Below are positions 8,921-18,323 of a DNA stretch of 64,000 nucleotides, piece by piece. The notes below the pieces were generated by a model. That model saw only the letters and a list, made by a program, of their open reading frames with translations, was not told the DNA's origin and ran no database searches. The stretch's first letter is position 1; every line of letters begins with the position of its first letter. The translations under genes were made by a program, and so were the position numbers. Source of the DNA: Psychrobacillus sp040274765 (GTDB taxonomy: Bacteria > Bacillota > Bacilli > Bacillales_A > Planococcaceae); contig JBEMAY010000003.1 of assembly GCA_040274765.1 (NCBI GenBank), forward strand, positions 16,652 through 80,651. The letters are read 5' to 3'.

Positions 8921-10003
8921 TTACTGGGTAAAAAAGTTTTCGGTATAGTAGGGAGTAGCATTATCATTAAAAGCAGTTCCGACTCCTAAGTTTCTATAAT
9001 TAGGACTTAGGATATTTTTTCGGTGACCGAGTGAATTCATTAGTCCCTCATGGGCAAAAATACTGCTGCTCTGGCCGTATGCTAAATTTTCACCAGCATA
9101 GGTAAAGCGAAGACCATCCTGCTCCATGCGCTCAAAGGGGGTTAGCCCTTGCAAATTATCATGACTAAAATAATTATGAACTGCCATATCCTCACTATGT
9201 TTCCGTGCTGTGTTACTTACCGATTCATCGTATGTGAGGATAGGTAAACCGCGGATTGCACGAGCAGCATTGGTTAAATCGAAAAGCTGATATTCAAATC
9301 CTTTTTTCAGCTCCTCGGAAGGCTCGCCAAAGGTCTTTTTATGATTTTTTTCTACGGATTCCTCAACAATTTGAATGGCTGTAATTGTACTGTTCTCGTG
9401 TATATCGTAAAAAAATGTAACGTAGTTATTATTGACTAAAAATAAATCATATTCACCAGACTCTGGGAGTAGATAGACAATGTTACCCTTTTTTAAACGC
9501 TTAATGGGTTCGCCCAAAGCCTCAAGCACCTGATCTCTTTTACTATCCATAGTCAATCCTAGGAACATGGAGTTAGAAGGCTGATTGGTAAACATTGCAT
9601 TTACCTTGTTCTGAGAATCATAAGAAACCATCATAAAATCTTGGTAGTTTTCATGGTGAGTATGCCAAACTAACCCGTATTCGTTTAGGCTAACTCTTTG
9701 TGCTTTTCCATATATTGTTTCAATCTCGCTTTTTTTCATACCCATTTTTATCTGATCTAGCTCAATGCCAGCATCAGAAAGAGGGATATTCGTTTTAGTT
9801 GGTGATGAAGTATTGCTAGATTTCATCTCTTGCCAGTAAGCCTTCGCTTCATTCAGATACTGACCAACCTCCATAGACTCTATCCATTCATCTACAGGCT
9901 GAAGAAAAGAAAGATCAACATATTCAGTTGTATATTCCTCCCACAAAGGTCTGGAGAAGAAAATGGCTACTAACAAAAGAAGAAACCAGCCTACTTTTCT
10001 CAC
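8921..10003 (-). CDS. CAP-domain (SCP/PR1) protein with CAP-associated N-terminal domain, YlbC-like
   Basis: This membrane-anchored or secreted protein has a hydrophobic N-terminal segment (about residues 4-20), a linker, a CAP-associated domain (about 95-225) and a C-terminal CAP/SCP domain (about 235-360) with the HSEDMAVHNYFSHDN and GHRKNIL signatures. The layout matches B. subtilis YlbC; the function of such proteins is unknown. An upstream GTG at 10012 lies one base from the GGAG box, whereas the GTG at 10003 is eight bases from it, so the latter was chosen (360 residues). It lies 17 bp behind the superoxide dismutase gene and is probably co-transcribed with it. Confidence 0.87.
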   Translation of the reverse strand: MRKVGWFLLLLVAIFFSRPLWEEYTTEYVDLSFLQPVDEWIESMEVGQYLNEAKAYWQEMKSSNTSSPTKTNIPLSDAGIELDQIKMGMKKSEIETIYGKAQRVSLNEYGLVWHTHHENYQDFMMVSYDSQNKVNAMFTNQPSNSMFLGLTMDSKRDQVLEALGEPIKRLKKGNIVYLLPESGEYDLFLVNNNYVTFFYDIHENSTITAIQIVEESVEKNHKKTFGEPSEELKKGFEYQLFDLTNAARAIRGLPILTYDESVSNTARKHSEDMAVHNYFSHDNLQGLTPFERMEQDGLRFTYAGENLAYGQSSSIFAHEGLMNSLGHRKNILSPNYRNLGVGTAFNDNATPYYTENFFTQ

Positions 10004-10020
10004 ACGTTTCACACTCCAAC

Positions 10021-10557
10021 TTATTTCTTAATTTCCCCACATACAATTCTTTTGCCTGAATTACCTGCAGGATCTGTTTTATAATCATCGGCACTTTCAT
10101 GAATAACAATAGCACTACCATCAGCATCTAACAAAGAATTGCTTTTCCCTTCGGTTAATACTACAGCGGGTGAAATAGTTTCTAGTTCAACAGTTCCATC
10201 CTTGTCTATTTCAATATTTGGTAGATCTCCGGCATGATATCCTTTATGATTTTGAAATCCATGCTCTTTTCCAGTAGGGTTAAAATGGCTTCCAGCGGAT
10301 TCAAACGTTGGTTTTTCACAGCTAGCCGTCTCGTGAAAATGAATGGCCTTGACTCCAGGAGTTAATCCTTCTGCTTTCAACAAAATGTGGGTCCCCTTGG
10401 AGGTTTCTGAGAGTGTTACAGTTCCTACTTGTTTACCTTCGGAATTCATCAATGAAACATCTATCATTTCACCTTTATCTGCATCAACTGAAGAAAAGCT
10501 GCACCCTGCCAATAAAATGCTAGTAAGTACTAAAGTACCTGTAATATGTTTATACAC
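10021..10557 (-). CDS. Cu/Zn superoxide dismutase-like lipoprotein (YojM/SodC family)
   Basis: This 178-residue lipoprotein has a signal peptide with lipobox LLAGC (lipidated Cys19). The SOD fold carries every metal ligand: HFH (two Cu ligands), SHFNP (bridging His), KEHG and YHAGD (Zn ligands His, His, Asp) and VIHESADDY (last Cu His). The disulfide cysteines (SCEKP, IVCG) and the active-site Arg before the last Cys are also present. It should convert superoxide to peroxide at the outer membrane face. Start is GTG with AGGAGGG upstream. B. subtilis YojM is reported to lack some copper ligands, so this copy looks more likely to be active. Confidence 0.9.
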   Translation of the reverse strand: MYKHITGTLVLTSILLAGCSFSSVDADKGEMIDVSLMNSEGKQVGTVTLSETSKGTHILLKAEGLTPGVKAIHFHETASCEKPTFESAGSHFNPTGKEHGFQNHKGYHAGDLPNIEIDKDGTVELETISPAVVLTEGKSNSLLDADGSAIVIHESADDYKTDPAGNSGKRIVCGEIKK

Positions 10558-10636
10558 TTATGTCCCTCCTAATTTTACATTTTTAAGTCCACATAAGTCT
10601 TACCAAATATAGGGTTTATATACATCTATTTAAATA

Positions 10637-10675
10637 AAAAAGCACAATGCAGGCTACATACTGCATTGTGCTTTT
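10637..10675 (-). terminator. Terminator of the marR-MFS operon
   Basis: AAAAGCACAATGCAG pairs with CTGCATTGTGCTTTT over 15 bp around an 8-base loop; on the reverse strand a T run follows. It lies downstream of the MFS stop and upstream of the SOD start. Confidence 0.88.
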
Positions 10676-10734
10676 ATAGAAAGATGAAACGGATTAGCTG
10701 AGAATAAAGTGTTTGTCCCACAAAAGAATAGCGC

Positions 10735-11910
10735 TTAGCGATGAAGGTTTGCTCTCAATCGCTTCATTTGCATTAAGAATACAATTAAAGTCAAGCCAAC
10801 AATACCGCTAGATAGCATATAAAGCCCTTGATACCCAAGTTTAGATGCAACAATCCCGAGGATAAAAGAACCTATAGCAATACCAGTATCGAACAATGTA
10901 AAGAAGGTAGCTGTTGCATAGCCACTTCTCTCATGAGTAGTAGACTGAATAGCTAATGTTTGGAAGCTAGGGACAATCGCTCCATATCCTAAACCAATAA
11001 AAGCACCAGACAACAAGAAGATAAAGGGACTATCCATAAATGCTAACAAAATAAGTCCAAACATAAATAAAACTAATCCAGGTATTATTATGTATCTTGG
11101 TCCTTTTTCATCAAAAATTCTTCCGGTAAATGGTCTACTTACAAGCATCACAATGGCAAAAACTGCAAAGAAGCTACTAGTTAGATACAACAAATCTTTT
11201 TGTTGGGAGTATATAGAAAGATAAGATAGAATGCTTGCATACGAAAAAGCGACTAAGCTCCCGATTAATGCGATTGGTAAAGATTTCTTTTCAAAAAGAT
11301 CATTTAAAGTCATTTTTGCTCTGACAGGTGGGACGGCTGGCTGTTTCTCAGGTGGAATGGATAATGCCGTTAAAGCACCAATTAGTAAAAGTATACTCAT
11401 GGCGATGAAGAAAGTATCATATGAGAAATACTGAACAATCGTCAAAGCGATGAATGGACCTACTACAACCGCTAAGTTTGTAGACATAGTAAAGTATCCC
11501 AGTCCCGCGCCACGTCTAGAAGGTGGAATATTATCTGCCGCTAGGGAGCCACTGGCTGTTGTAGCAATGCTAAACCAAATACCTTGGACAAAGCGCAAAA
11601 TAAGCAATATGCTAAAAGGTTCTATGAAGTAATACATAACTGTGCAAATTAAGTATAAAAATAAACTGATCCATAGCATCTTTCTTTTACCAGCTAAATC
11701 TAAAAGCTTACCGGTAAACGGACGCATCATAATTGCAGAAATTAAAAAAATGGTCATTAGTAAACCGGCATCTTCATCCGAACGCTCTAATACATCTGTA
11801 GCGTAAAGAGGAAGAACAGTTACTAAGCCATAGAAGATGATAAATATGGAGAAGTTTGTACTGAACAAACTGATAAAAGGTTTAGTCCATATTGGTTCCT
11901 TGTTAGTCAA
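10735..11910 (-). CDS. MFS transporter (drug-efflux type)
   Basis: This 391-residue major facilitator has about 12 hydrophobic segments and the motif RPFTGKLLDLAGKR between helices 2 and 3, with a second RPFTGRIFDEKGPR copy in the C-terminal half. It resembles Bacillus proton-driven exporters of the YwoG/YfkF kind. The start is TTG; its AAGGAG ribosome binding site lies inside the last codons of the marR gene, so translation is probably coupled. The pairing with a MarR regulator suggests an inducible exporter of a small toxic compound; the substrate is unknown. Confidence 0.88.
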   Translation of the reverse strand: MTNKEPIWTKPFISLFSTNFSIFIIFYGLVTVLPLYATDVLERSDEDAGLLMTIFLISAIMMRPFTGKLLDLAGKRKMLWISLFLYLICTVMYYFIEPFSILLILRFVQGIWFSIATTASGSLAADNIPPSRRGAGLGYFTMSTNLAVVVGPFIALTIVQYFSYDTFFIAMSILLLIGALTALSIPPEKQPAVPPVRAKMTLNDLFEKKSLPIALIGSLVAFSYASILSYLSIYSQQKDLLYLTSSFFAVFAIVMLVSRPFTGRIFDEKGPRYIIIPGLVLFMFGLILLAFMDSPFIFLLSGAFIGLGYGAIVPSFQTLAIQSTTHERSGYATATFFTLFDTGIAIGSFILGIVASKLGYQGLYMLSSGIVGLTLIVFLMQMKRLRANLHR

Positions 11911-11916
11911 AAAACA

Positions 11917-12321
11917 TTACTCCTTATTAATTTTTTTTAACAACTCCATTAAAAGCTGTTGGTCTTCTTGAGATAAGTCAGAAATCATTTCATTTTCAAA
12001 AATATTCATAGAATTTTCGATAGAAGGAAATGTTTCTAATGCTTTAGCTGAAAGTCTTACTATTTTTTCACGACGGTCTTTTCCAGCCTTTATGTCTAGC
12101 CAACCTAAAACAGCCAATCGATTGACTGTGCGAGTGATCGTAGGGGCTTCCACATTTAAATACTTCCAAATTTGAGTCAGTGTCATTTCATTATGTCGAT
12201 AGACACAATTTAAGACAGACCATTGAGATGAATAAAGATTATAATCCTTTAGCGTTTTGTTTACCTCATACGATAAATAACGAGTTTTTTGGAAAAGCTC
12301 GTGAATAAGTGGATTTGTCAT
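11917..12321 (-). CDS. MarR-family transcriptional regulator
   Basis: This 134-residue winged-helix repressor carries the MarR core (MTLTQIWKYLNVEAPTITR recognition region, then the KDRREKIVRLS wing). It is the first gene of an operon with the MFS exporter seven bp downstream and probably represses both until a ligand binds. A short inverted repeat AACT-N5-AGTT lies just upstream of the start, but it is too short to be called an operator. The ATG follows an AGGAG box. Confidence 0.88.
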   Translation of the reverse strand: MTNPLIHELFQKTRYLSYEVNKTLKDYNLYSSQWSVLNCVYRHNEMTLTQIWKYLNVEAPTITRTVNRLAVLGWLDIKAGKDRREKIVRLSAKALETFPSIENSMNIFENEMISDLSQEDQQLLMELLKKINKE

Positions 12322-12410
12322 CTTATAGCTCCTAACAAATTATTTAACTAGCTAAGTTTTAGTTTAATACTCCTTACATAGTCTGTAAAGGAATACATGG
12401 TTAAAGAATA

Positions 12411-12437
12411 AAAAAAGCCGAGAATACTCGGCTTTTT
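12411..12437 (-). terminator. Terminator of the collagen-like gene
   Basis: AAAAAGCCGAG and CTCGGCTTTTT form an 11-bp stem with loop AATA. On the reverse strand it begins at the stop codon of the collagen-like gene. Confidence 0.85.
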
Positions 12438-12960
12438 AGAAGCATTGAAAAGATGTTACTCTTCCAAGATCTGTACCATAGAAGGTCCAACGAAAGCCAT
12501 TCCAACGAAAACCAGAGACCGAATTTCTTCCTACGTAGGTTGGATAAATCCAAAATCCTCTACCATTGTTTAACCAAATATAAGTGTTGCGGAATAAGCA
12601 ATTTCTAATAGAACCAGGGTCAACTGCAAATACGCCTACATCCTGTCTTTGTTGAGGAATAAACGAGGGAGGGGGGCTAGTAGGAGGCCCTCCTTGTGTA
12701 TTTTGCCCAGGCGGCCTTCCTGGTGTGCCAGGAGTTTGCCCACCCCCTGGTGGTCTATTTGGAAATCCAGGACTCCCTGGCGAGCCTGGAAATCCTGGTG
12801 AACCTGGAGAACCAGGGAAGCCTGGTATTCCTGGTATTCCTGGAAAGCCACCTTGCCCGCCTGGTGGTCTACCTGGACTTCCAGGTCCTCCGGGTCCTCC
12901 TGGTGGTCTACCCGGAAGCCCGCCGGGGAATAAACCCGGAAAATTAAATTGATTCGTCAA
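12436..12960 (-). CDS. Collagen-like Gly-Pro-rich protein
   Basis: This 174-residue protein has a Gly-X-Y region (about residues 8-95, mostly GFPG, GSPG and GRPPGG triplets) followed by a cysteine-containing C-terminal domain of about 65 residues with the pattern CLFRNTYIWLNNGRGFW. Such domains occur at the end of small Gly/Pro-rich Bacillales proteins, some wrongly named transporter. No signal peptide is visible. A surface or spore-coat role is plausible but not shown. TTG start, GGAGG eight bases upstream; single-gene unit. Confidence 0.78.
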   Translation of the reverse strand: MTNQFNFPGLFPGGLPGRPPGGPGGPGSPGRPPGGQGGFPGIPGIPGFPGSPGSPGFPGSPGSPGFPNRPPGGGQTPGTPGRPPGQNTQGGPPTSPPPSFIPQQRQDVGVFAVDPGSIRNCLFRNTYIWLNNGRGFWIYPTYVGRNSVSGFRWNGFRWTFYGTDLGRVTSFQCF

Positions 12961-13021
12961 AATAATATCCTCCTTCTACTTAGTCGAGTTAGTATATGTA
13001 GAAGGAGCTTTTATGGCACGG

Positions 13022-14194
13022 CTACTTAATGTAAGTTAAAGCCTTATTTAAGAGCTCTGTGCTAGAGAGCGATGCTTCGCCTCCACCTTGGGCAAGTGTA
13101 TCGTTTCCTCCACCCTTACCATTAATTAGAGGAAGTACCTGTAAAAGCAATGCTTTCATACTCTCTTCTCTATTTGTACCACGGGCAGCTACGATTTGAA
13201 GCTTTTCTTCATTGTGTGAAACTAACACACATAGGGAGGAAGGGGATTCCTCTACAAGGAAGCGAACAAGCCTTTGGAGGTCCTGAATAGTTCTATTTTC
13301 AAAAGTAACAGCTACTATATCGTTAATAGATTGTTTTAATAACTCCTTGGCTTCGAACTTTAAAAGCTCCTGTTTGTGCTCATTTAAAAGTTTTTCTAAA
13401 GTTTTGTTAGTATGCAATAGGTTATTTGCGGCATCGACTAGCTTTTCCTCTGGTGAACTCAGCGTGCTAATTAGGTTAAGTAATACATTCTGCTTACGGT
13501 CAAGTTGTGTTAGCACTCTTTTACCGCAGACAAATTCCACTCGAATATGCCGTTTTTGTTTCTCTGTCTGGAGGATTTTAATGGAACCTACTTGTCCAGT
13601 CGAAGATGGATGAGTGCCACCGCAAGCGTTGTAATCGAAATCAGGAATAATGACTAATCGGATATCTTCCTTAATACTAGTTGCTTTACGTAATTTGTAC
13701 TGAGCGAGCTCATCTTCTGTTACCCACTTTGTTTCAATAGCGCGGTTTTCAAGAATTATTTGATTAGCTAATTCTTCGGCTTTTTTTAATTGCTCCGCAG
13801 TAACTTCGGTAGTATCTAAATCTATTGTTGCAGTTTCTTTACCAAGGTGGAAGCTTACTGTTTGCATTTGGAAAAGCTCCGCAAAGACTGCAGATAGGAT
13901 GTGCTGACCGGCATGCTGCTGCATATGGTCGAAACGTCTCAGCCAGTTAATACTTCCCTTTACATCTATGGACTGAGAATCTAATGGCTCAGCTAGAAAA
14001 TGTCTTAGTTCTCCATCTATAACCTCTACGTTGACTACGGAAATACCATTTAGGCTTCCAGTATCACATGGCTGTCCGCCTCCAGTAGGATAGAAAGCTG
14101 TTTCTGAAATTATTACATATTCAGGTTCTTTTTTTATGATAGAGGCAGTAAAAGTAGTTAGGTAAGGATCTTCGTAATATAATTTTTTAGTCAT
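13022..14194 (-). CDS. Alanyl-tRNA editing protein AlaX-L (with DHHA1 domain)
   Basis: This 390-residue free-standing editing protein hydrolyses Ser-tRNA(Ala) or Gly-tRNA(Ala). It corresponds to the C-terminal part of AlaRS: a beta-barrel start (YPTGGGQPCD), the zinc motif HAGQH near residue 95, the CGGTH motif near residue 195, then a coiled linker and a DHHA1 domain ending in GKGGGNDTLAQGGG. The catalytic aminoacylation domain is absent, which is normal for AlaX-L. ATG with an AGGGAG ribosome binding site; single-gene unit. Confidence 0.9.
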   Translation of the reverse strand: MTKKLYYEDPYLTTFTASIIKKEPEYVIISETAFYPTGGGQPCDTGSLNGISVVNVEVIDGELRHFLAEPLDSQSIDVKGSINWLRRFDHMQQHAGQHILSAVFAELFQMQTVSFHLGKETATIDLDTTEVTAEQLKKAEELANQIILENRAIETKWVTEDELAQYKLRKATSIKEDIRLVIIPDFDYNACGGTHPSSTGQVGSIKILQTEKQKRHIRVEFVCGKRVLTQLDRKQNVLLNLISTLSSPEEKLVDAANNLLHTNKTLEKLLNEHKQELLKFEAKELLKQSINDIVAVTFENRTIQDLQRLVRFLVEESPSSLCVLVSHNEEKLQIVAARGTNREESMKALLLQVLPLINGKGGGNDTLAQGGGEASLSSTELLNKALTYIK

Positions 14195-14419
14195 TTCATT
14201 AGCTCCCTTATGTAGGATGTCTTGAAGGTTTCATTAGCGATAGCATCCCTGTATGATTGTTCTTCTTGTCTTACTGTATACACTAATCTCTTATAAATTC
14301 TACATTCCTTCTAGTTAGTTCTGGTAACTTGAAAGAAATAGGGAAAATATCAATAGTATTTTTAAAAACCCTTCTCTATACTAAAATTAACGAAATATTA
14401 AATAAAAGAGGAAACCAAC

Positions 14420-14863
14420 ATGAATACAACTGCTAGAGAATACTGGAACAGTTTTTGGAAAGGCAAAGAGAATGAGCCTGAAGTCTCCGCTTGGAAATTT
14501 GGTGAAGATGCAGATACATTGGCCCAACTAGTTGTAAAACGAATAAAAACTGCGACTTGTTCCGCTCATATACTATATGAATTAGAAAATGAGCCACTTC
14601 CACAGGTTGGTGAGTATAATATTATCTTAAATGCAAGGGATGAACCAGTTTGTATTATTAGAACAAAGGATGTCACCTTTAAACCCATGAATAGAATTTC
14701 TAAAGAATTTGCGCATGCAGAGGGTGAAGGAGACAGAAGTTATGATTATTGGAAAAAAACACATATAAATTTTTTCACAAATGAATTAAGTAAAGTAGGT
14801 CTCCAGTTTGAAGAGGACTTATTATTAGTCTGTGAACGCTTTGAAGTTATTGATGTTAAATAA
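14420..14863 (+). CDS. ASCH domain protein
   Basis: This 147-residue protein consists of an ASCH fold (about residues 20-145) with the family features KRIKTATCS, a GEYNIILN strand and EGEGDRSYDYWKK. ASCH proteins are RNA- or nucleoside-binding relatives of the PUA fold; a few act as amidohydrolases on modified cytidines. The specific role here is unknown. It is followed after 14 bp by the VOC-family gene and probably shares its transcript. Confidence 0.82.
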   Translation: MNTTAREYWNSFWKGKENEPEVSAWKFGEDADTLAQLVVKRIKTATCSAHILYELENEPLPQVGEYNIILNARDEPVCIIRTKDVTFKPMNRISKEFAHAEGEGDRSYDYWKKTHINFFTNELSKVGLQFEEDLLLVCERFEVIDVK

Positions 14864-14877
14864 AAAGGGGTGCGAGT

Positions 14878-15534
14878 ATGTTTAAAACAGTAACCATGTA
14901 TACAAATAAGTTGCAGGAGCTGCAAGGATTTTATGGGAATGTGCTAGAGCTCAATATTACGGAAGCAGATGACCGTTACTTTCAAGTAGAAATTGGTGAG
15001 TCTACTCTTATTTTTCAAGAATCAGAACATACTTCATTATATCATTTTGCCATTAACATCCCAGGTAACCAATACACATTAGCGAAGCTTTGGGCCAAGG
15101 AAAGGGTTATGCTAAATAGAGAAGATGGGTTGGATGATATATATTACAGCCGGTTTGACGCAGATGCATTTTACTTTGAGGATCCAGCTGGTAACGTGAT
15201 CGAATTTATAGCTAGAAGACATGTAGATAAATGGAGTGATTTCAGTATTGAATCCCTGCTAAATATAAGTGAAGTAAGCATAACAACTCCTTATGTAGCA
15301 CAGGTAGGCGAACAGCTTCAAAAGCTTGGTATCGCTGTGTCCGGTCACGTTCGTATTGAGCCGGAGGAGCTAAATTTTATAGGTAGAAAGGATACATTTA
15401 TATTGTTGGTTCCTCCACATCGCAGATGGTATTTCTCCAGAAAGATGAGTGTTACCTCTCCAATAGATATTCATTTTACGAATGGTAAAAGAGTTACGAT
15501 CAATGAAAAAGGAGAATTATCAGAGGAAGGATGA
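14878..15534 (+). CDS. VOC-family (glyoxalase/bleomycin-resistance fold) protein
   Basis: This 218-residue protein contains a vicinal-oxygen-chelate domain in its first 120 residues (YHFAINI and FEDPAGNVIEFIAR carry the expected metal-ligand His and Glu) and a second, more degenerate VOC-like half. The family includes glyoxalases, dioxygenases and antibiotic-binding proteins, so substrate and reaction are open. It follows the ASCH gene closely and is ended by the hairpin at 15537. Confidence 0.82.
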   Translation: MFKTVTMYTNKLQELQGFYGNVLELNITEADDRYFQVEIGESTLIFQESEHTSLYHFAINIPGNQYTLAKLWAKERVMLNREDGLDDIYYSRFDADAFYFEDPAGNVIEFIARRHVDKWSDFSIESLLNISEVSITTPYVAQVGEQLQKLGIAVSGHVRIEPEELNFIGRKDTFILLVPPHRRWYFSRKMSVTSPIDIHFTNGKRVTINEKGELSEEG

Positions 15535-15536
15535 GG

Positions 15537-15576
15537 GCGGCTAGTTAACACTTCTAGTGTTACAGTCGCTTTTTTT
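15537..15576 (+). terminator. Rho-independent terminator after the VOC gene
   Basis: GCGGCT pairs with AGTCGC (one G-T pair) and encloses a second stem AACACT-TCT-AGTGTT; seven T residues follow. Confidence 0.82.
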
Positions 15577-15684
15577 AGAATGTCGCTTTTTTAGGCCCCA
15601 AAGTACAACCGGTATTTAAAATTATTTACATTATAATTTTTTCTAGGGGAAAGATATATACATAAAAAGGAGGAGTGAAAACTC

Positions 15685-18300
15685 ATGTGGTATAAAAAAA
15701 AGACGGAAGATATAGCAGCAGATCTTCAAGTTAATGTACAAGAGGGTCTAACCACAGATGAAGCACGACAGAGATTAGAGAAAAATGGTCCAAACCGTTT
15801 AGCAGCTGCTAAAAAGAAGTCATGGCTAGAAAGAATTTTTGCCCAGATTAATAATGTGCTTATTTATGTACTTATTGTTGCTGCAGTGGTTTCTGCTTTT
15901 GTAGGAGAAATAGCAGATGCAATTATTATTGGGATAGTAGTTATCATCAATGCTGTTGTAGGTGTCATTCAAGAGTCGAAAGCGGAGGAAGCATTGGAAG
16001 CACTAAAAAATATGTCAACTCCAAAGGCTGTTGTCAAAAGAGATGGCCAAACCCAAGAGATAGATTCCATTGAGGTAGTATCAGGTGACATTATTATTGT
16101 AGGGGCAGGCTCGTATATACCATGTGATATTCGACTAATAGAATCTGCCAATCTAAAAGTGGAGGAAGCAGCTTTAACTGGAGAATCTGTTCCCGTTGAA
16201 AAGGATGCATATGCAACACTTAATGTAATAGATAAGTCAATTCCTCTAGGGGATCAAAAAAATATGTTATTCATGTCCACCCTGGTCACTGCAGGTAGAG
16301 GGACGGGTATAGCAGTCGGAACAGGAATGAACACCCAAATTGGTAAAATAGCAGGCATGCTACATACGGGGGATGAGCAAACTCCATTACAAAAAAGCTT
16401 AGCTCAAGTAGGTAAGTATTTAGGTTTTGCAGCAATGGGCATTTCTTTACTGATTTTCTTAATCGGAATGATTCAAGGAAGAGACTTATTAGAGATGTTT
16501 ATGATTGCGATCAGTCTTGCAGTTGCTGCTATTCCTGAAGGTATGCCGGCTATTGTCTCTATTGTATTGGCAATTGGCGTACAAAGAATGATTAAACAAC
16601 ATGTAATCATTCGTAAGCTACCGGCGGTTGAGGCTTTAGGATCCGTAAATGTAATCTGTTCTGATAAGACTGGCACGCTTACGCAAAACAAAATGACCGT
16701 TACAAAATTTTTCTTAAATGGAGAGACTCAGGAAATTGCTAACCTAAAAAAGGCTAGTACTGGGCATGAACGTTTAATGAAGATTTTTGTTTTATGTAAT
16801 GATGCTACGTATACAAAGAGTGCAGCAACAGGAGATCCGACTGAAATTGCCCTAATTGCAGCAGGTGCCAGTCATGGAATAGAGAAAAATGTGCTAGAAG
16901 CTGAACTAAAAAGAGTTGCAGAAATTCCATTTGATTCTGAGCGAAAGTTAATGACTACGGTTCACACATCTGATGATGGCTATTTCTATATGACCAAAGG
17001 GGCGATAGATCGATTACTTGGTCGATGTAATAGAATTTGGAGTAATGGAGAAGTTAAACCATTAACTGAAGAAGATAAAGTAATCATTTTAAATGCATCT
17101 CACTCTATGTCTAGTGAGGCACTGCGAGTGTTAGCAGCAGCATATAAGGTGGATGCGGAGATCGGGCTGGAGCAGGCTGAAAATGATCTTATTTTCGTTG
17201 GATTCGTTGGAATGATTGATCCTCCTAGATTAGAGGTTAAAGATTCTATTGCACTATGTAAGAGTGCAGGTATTCGTACAGTAATGATTACGGGAGATCA
17301 TAAGGACACTGCATTTGCTATTGCCAAGGATCTTGGAATTGCTTCCTCTGATGCAGAGGTTATGGAAGGTGTTGAATTAGACTCTTTAGACCAAGCACAA
17401 TTGGTTAAGACGTGTCAAAAGATCAATGTATTTGCTCGAGTTTCTCCAGAGCACAAGGTGAAAATCGTGCAAGCAATGAAGGCTGCTGGTAATACGGTTT
17501 CGATGACCGGAGATGGAGTGAACGATGCACCATCTTTAAAAGAGGCGGATATAGGAGTTGCTATGGGTATAACCGGAACAGATGTAGCAAAAGGCGCCTC
17601 AGACATGGTACTTACAGATGATAATTTTTCTTCCATTGTAAAAGCGGTTGAAGAAGGTAGAAATATTTATAAAAATATTAAAAAGTCTATTATCTTCCTT
17701 TTGTCCTGTAATCTTGGCGAAATCATTGGATTGTTTTTTGCGATTATTGCTGGATGGCCGACTCCTTTACGTTCGATTCATATTTTATGGATTAACCTGG
17801 TGACGGATACTTTCCCAGCTCTTGCTCTTGGAATGGATCCAGAGGAACCTGGAGTAATGAAGGAGAAGCCGAGACCTAAAAAGGAGCAATTATTTCATGG
17901 GATGATTCCTTTCTTATTGTTGAACGGACTATTAATAGGTGTGATCACCTTAGCTGCCTTTTTAATTGGGCTAGAGGGAGTTACGAAGAATGTGTCAGAG
18001 GAAGTATTGGCCCATGCTCAGACGATGGCGTTTATCACGTTAAGCTTTTCTCAGCTAGTTCATTCCTTAAATTTCCGATCCATGAACCAGTCAGTGTTTA
18101 AAGCGGGGTTGTTTAAAAACAAGTTATTAATATATTCTATTTTGTTAGGTGTTGTCTTACAGGTTCTCATTGTTTCAGTTGGACCAATTGCAGATGTATT
18201 TAGTGTACAATCGCTACAACTAGAGGATTGGTTAATTGTTATTGGACTTAGCTTACTACCATTAATCGTAAATGAGGTAGTAAAGATTTTTAAAAAATAG
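15685..18300 (+). CDS. Cation-transporting P-type ATPase (Ca2+-ATPase, PacL/YloB type)
   Basis: This 871-residue P2A-type ATPase has all core motifs: TGES at 165-168 (actuator), phosphorylated D327 in DKTGTLT, and GDGVNDAP starting at residue 609. The M4 helix carries AIPEGMPAI, like the Ca2+-binding PEGLP of SERCA and bacterial Ca2+ pumps. It has an N-terminal cation-ATPase domain and about ten membrane helices and should export Ca2+, or possibly Mn2+, at the cost of ATP. AGGAGG precedes the ATG. The serine hydrolase gene follows after 23 bp and may be co-transcribed. Confidence 0.93.
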   Translation: MWYKKKTEDIAADLQVNVQEGLTTDEARQRLEKNGPNRLAAAKKKSWLERIFAQINNVLIYVLIVAAVVSAFVGEIADAIIIGIVVIINAVVGVIQESKAEEALEALKNMSTPKAVVKRDGQTQEIDSIEVVSGDIIIVGAGSYIPCDIRLIESANLKVEEAALTGESVPVEKDAYATLNVIDKSIPLGDQKNMLFMSTLVTAGRGTGIAVGTGMNTQIGKIAGMLHTGDEQTPLQKSLAQVGKYLGFAAMGISLLIFLIGMIQGRDLLEMFMIAISLAVAAIPEGMPAIVSIVLAIGVQRMIKQHVIIRKLPAVEALGSVNVICSDKTGTLTQNKMTVTKFFLNGETQEIANLKKASTGHERLMKIFVLCNDATYTKSAATGDPTEIALIAAGASHGIEKNVLEAELKRVAEIPFDSERKLMTTVHTSDDGYFYMTKGAIDRLLGRCNRIWSNGEVKPLTEEDKVIILNASHSMSSEALRVLAAAYKVDAEIGLEQAENDLIFVGFVGMIDPPRLEVKDSIALCKSAGIRTVMITGDHKDTAFAIAKDLGIASSDAEVMEGVELDSLDQAQLVKTCQKINVFARVSPEHKVKIVQAMKAAGNTVSMTGDGVNDAPSLKEADIGVAMGITGTDVAKGASDMVLTDDNFSSIVKAVEEGRNIYKNIKKSIIFLLSCNLGEIIGLFFAIIAGWPTPLRSIHILWINLVTDTFPALALGMDPEEPGVMKEKPRPKKEQLFHGMIPFLLLNGLLIGVITLAAFLIGLEGVTKNVSEEVLAHAQTMAFITLSFSQLVHSLNFRSMNQSVFKAGLFKNKLLIYSILLGVVLQVLIVSVGPIADVFSVQSLQLEDWLIVIGLSLLPLIVNEVVKIFKK

Positions 18301-18323
18301 ATAAAAGTTTAGGGGGAAATGTT

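Noticed and set aside
12322..12410. Possible MarR operator upstream of marR (AACT-N5-AGTT)
   Set aside because: The inverted repeat is only four bases per arm, too short to separate from chance in AT-rich DNA.
12725..12952. Open frame on the + strand opposite the collagen-like gene that also reads as Gly-X-Y repeats
   Set aside because: GGN and CCN codons are complementary, so the antisense of a Gly-Pro repeat is again Gly-Pro-rich. It lacks a ribosome binding site and the sense gene has a clear one plus a conserved C-terminal domain.
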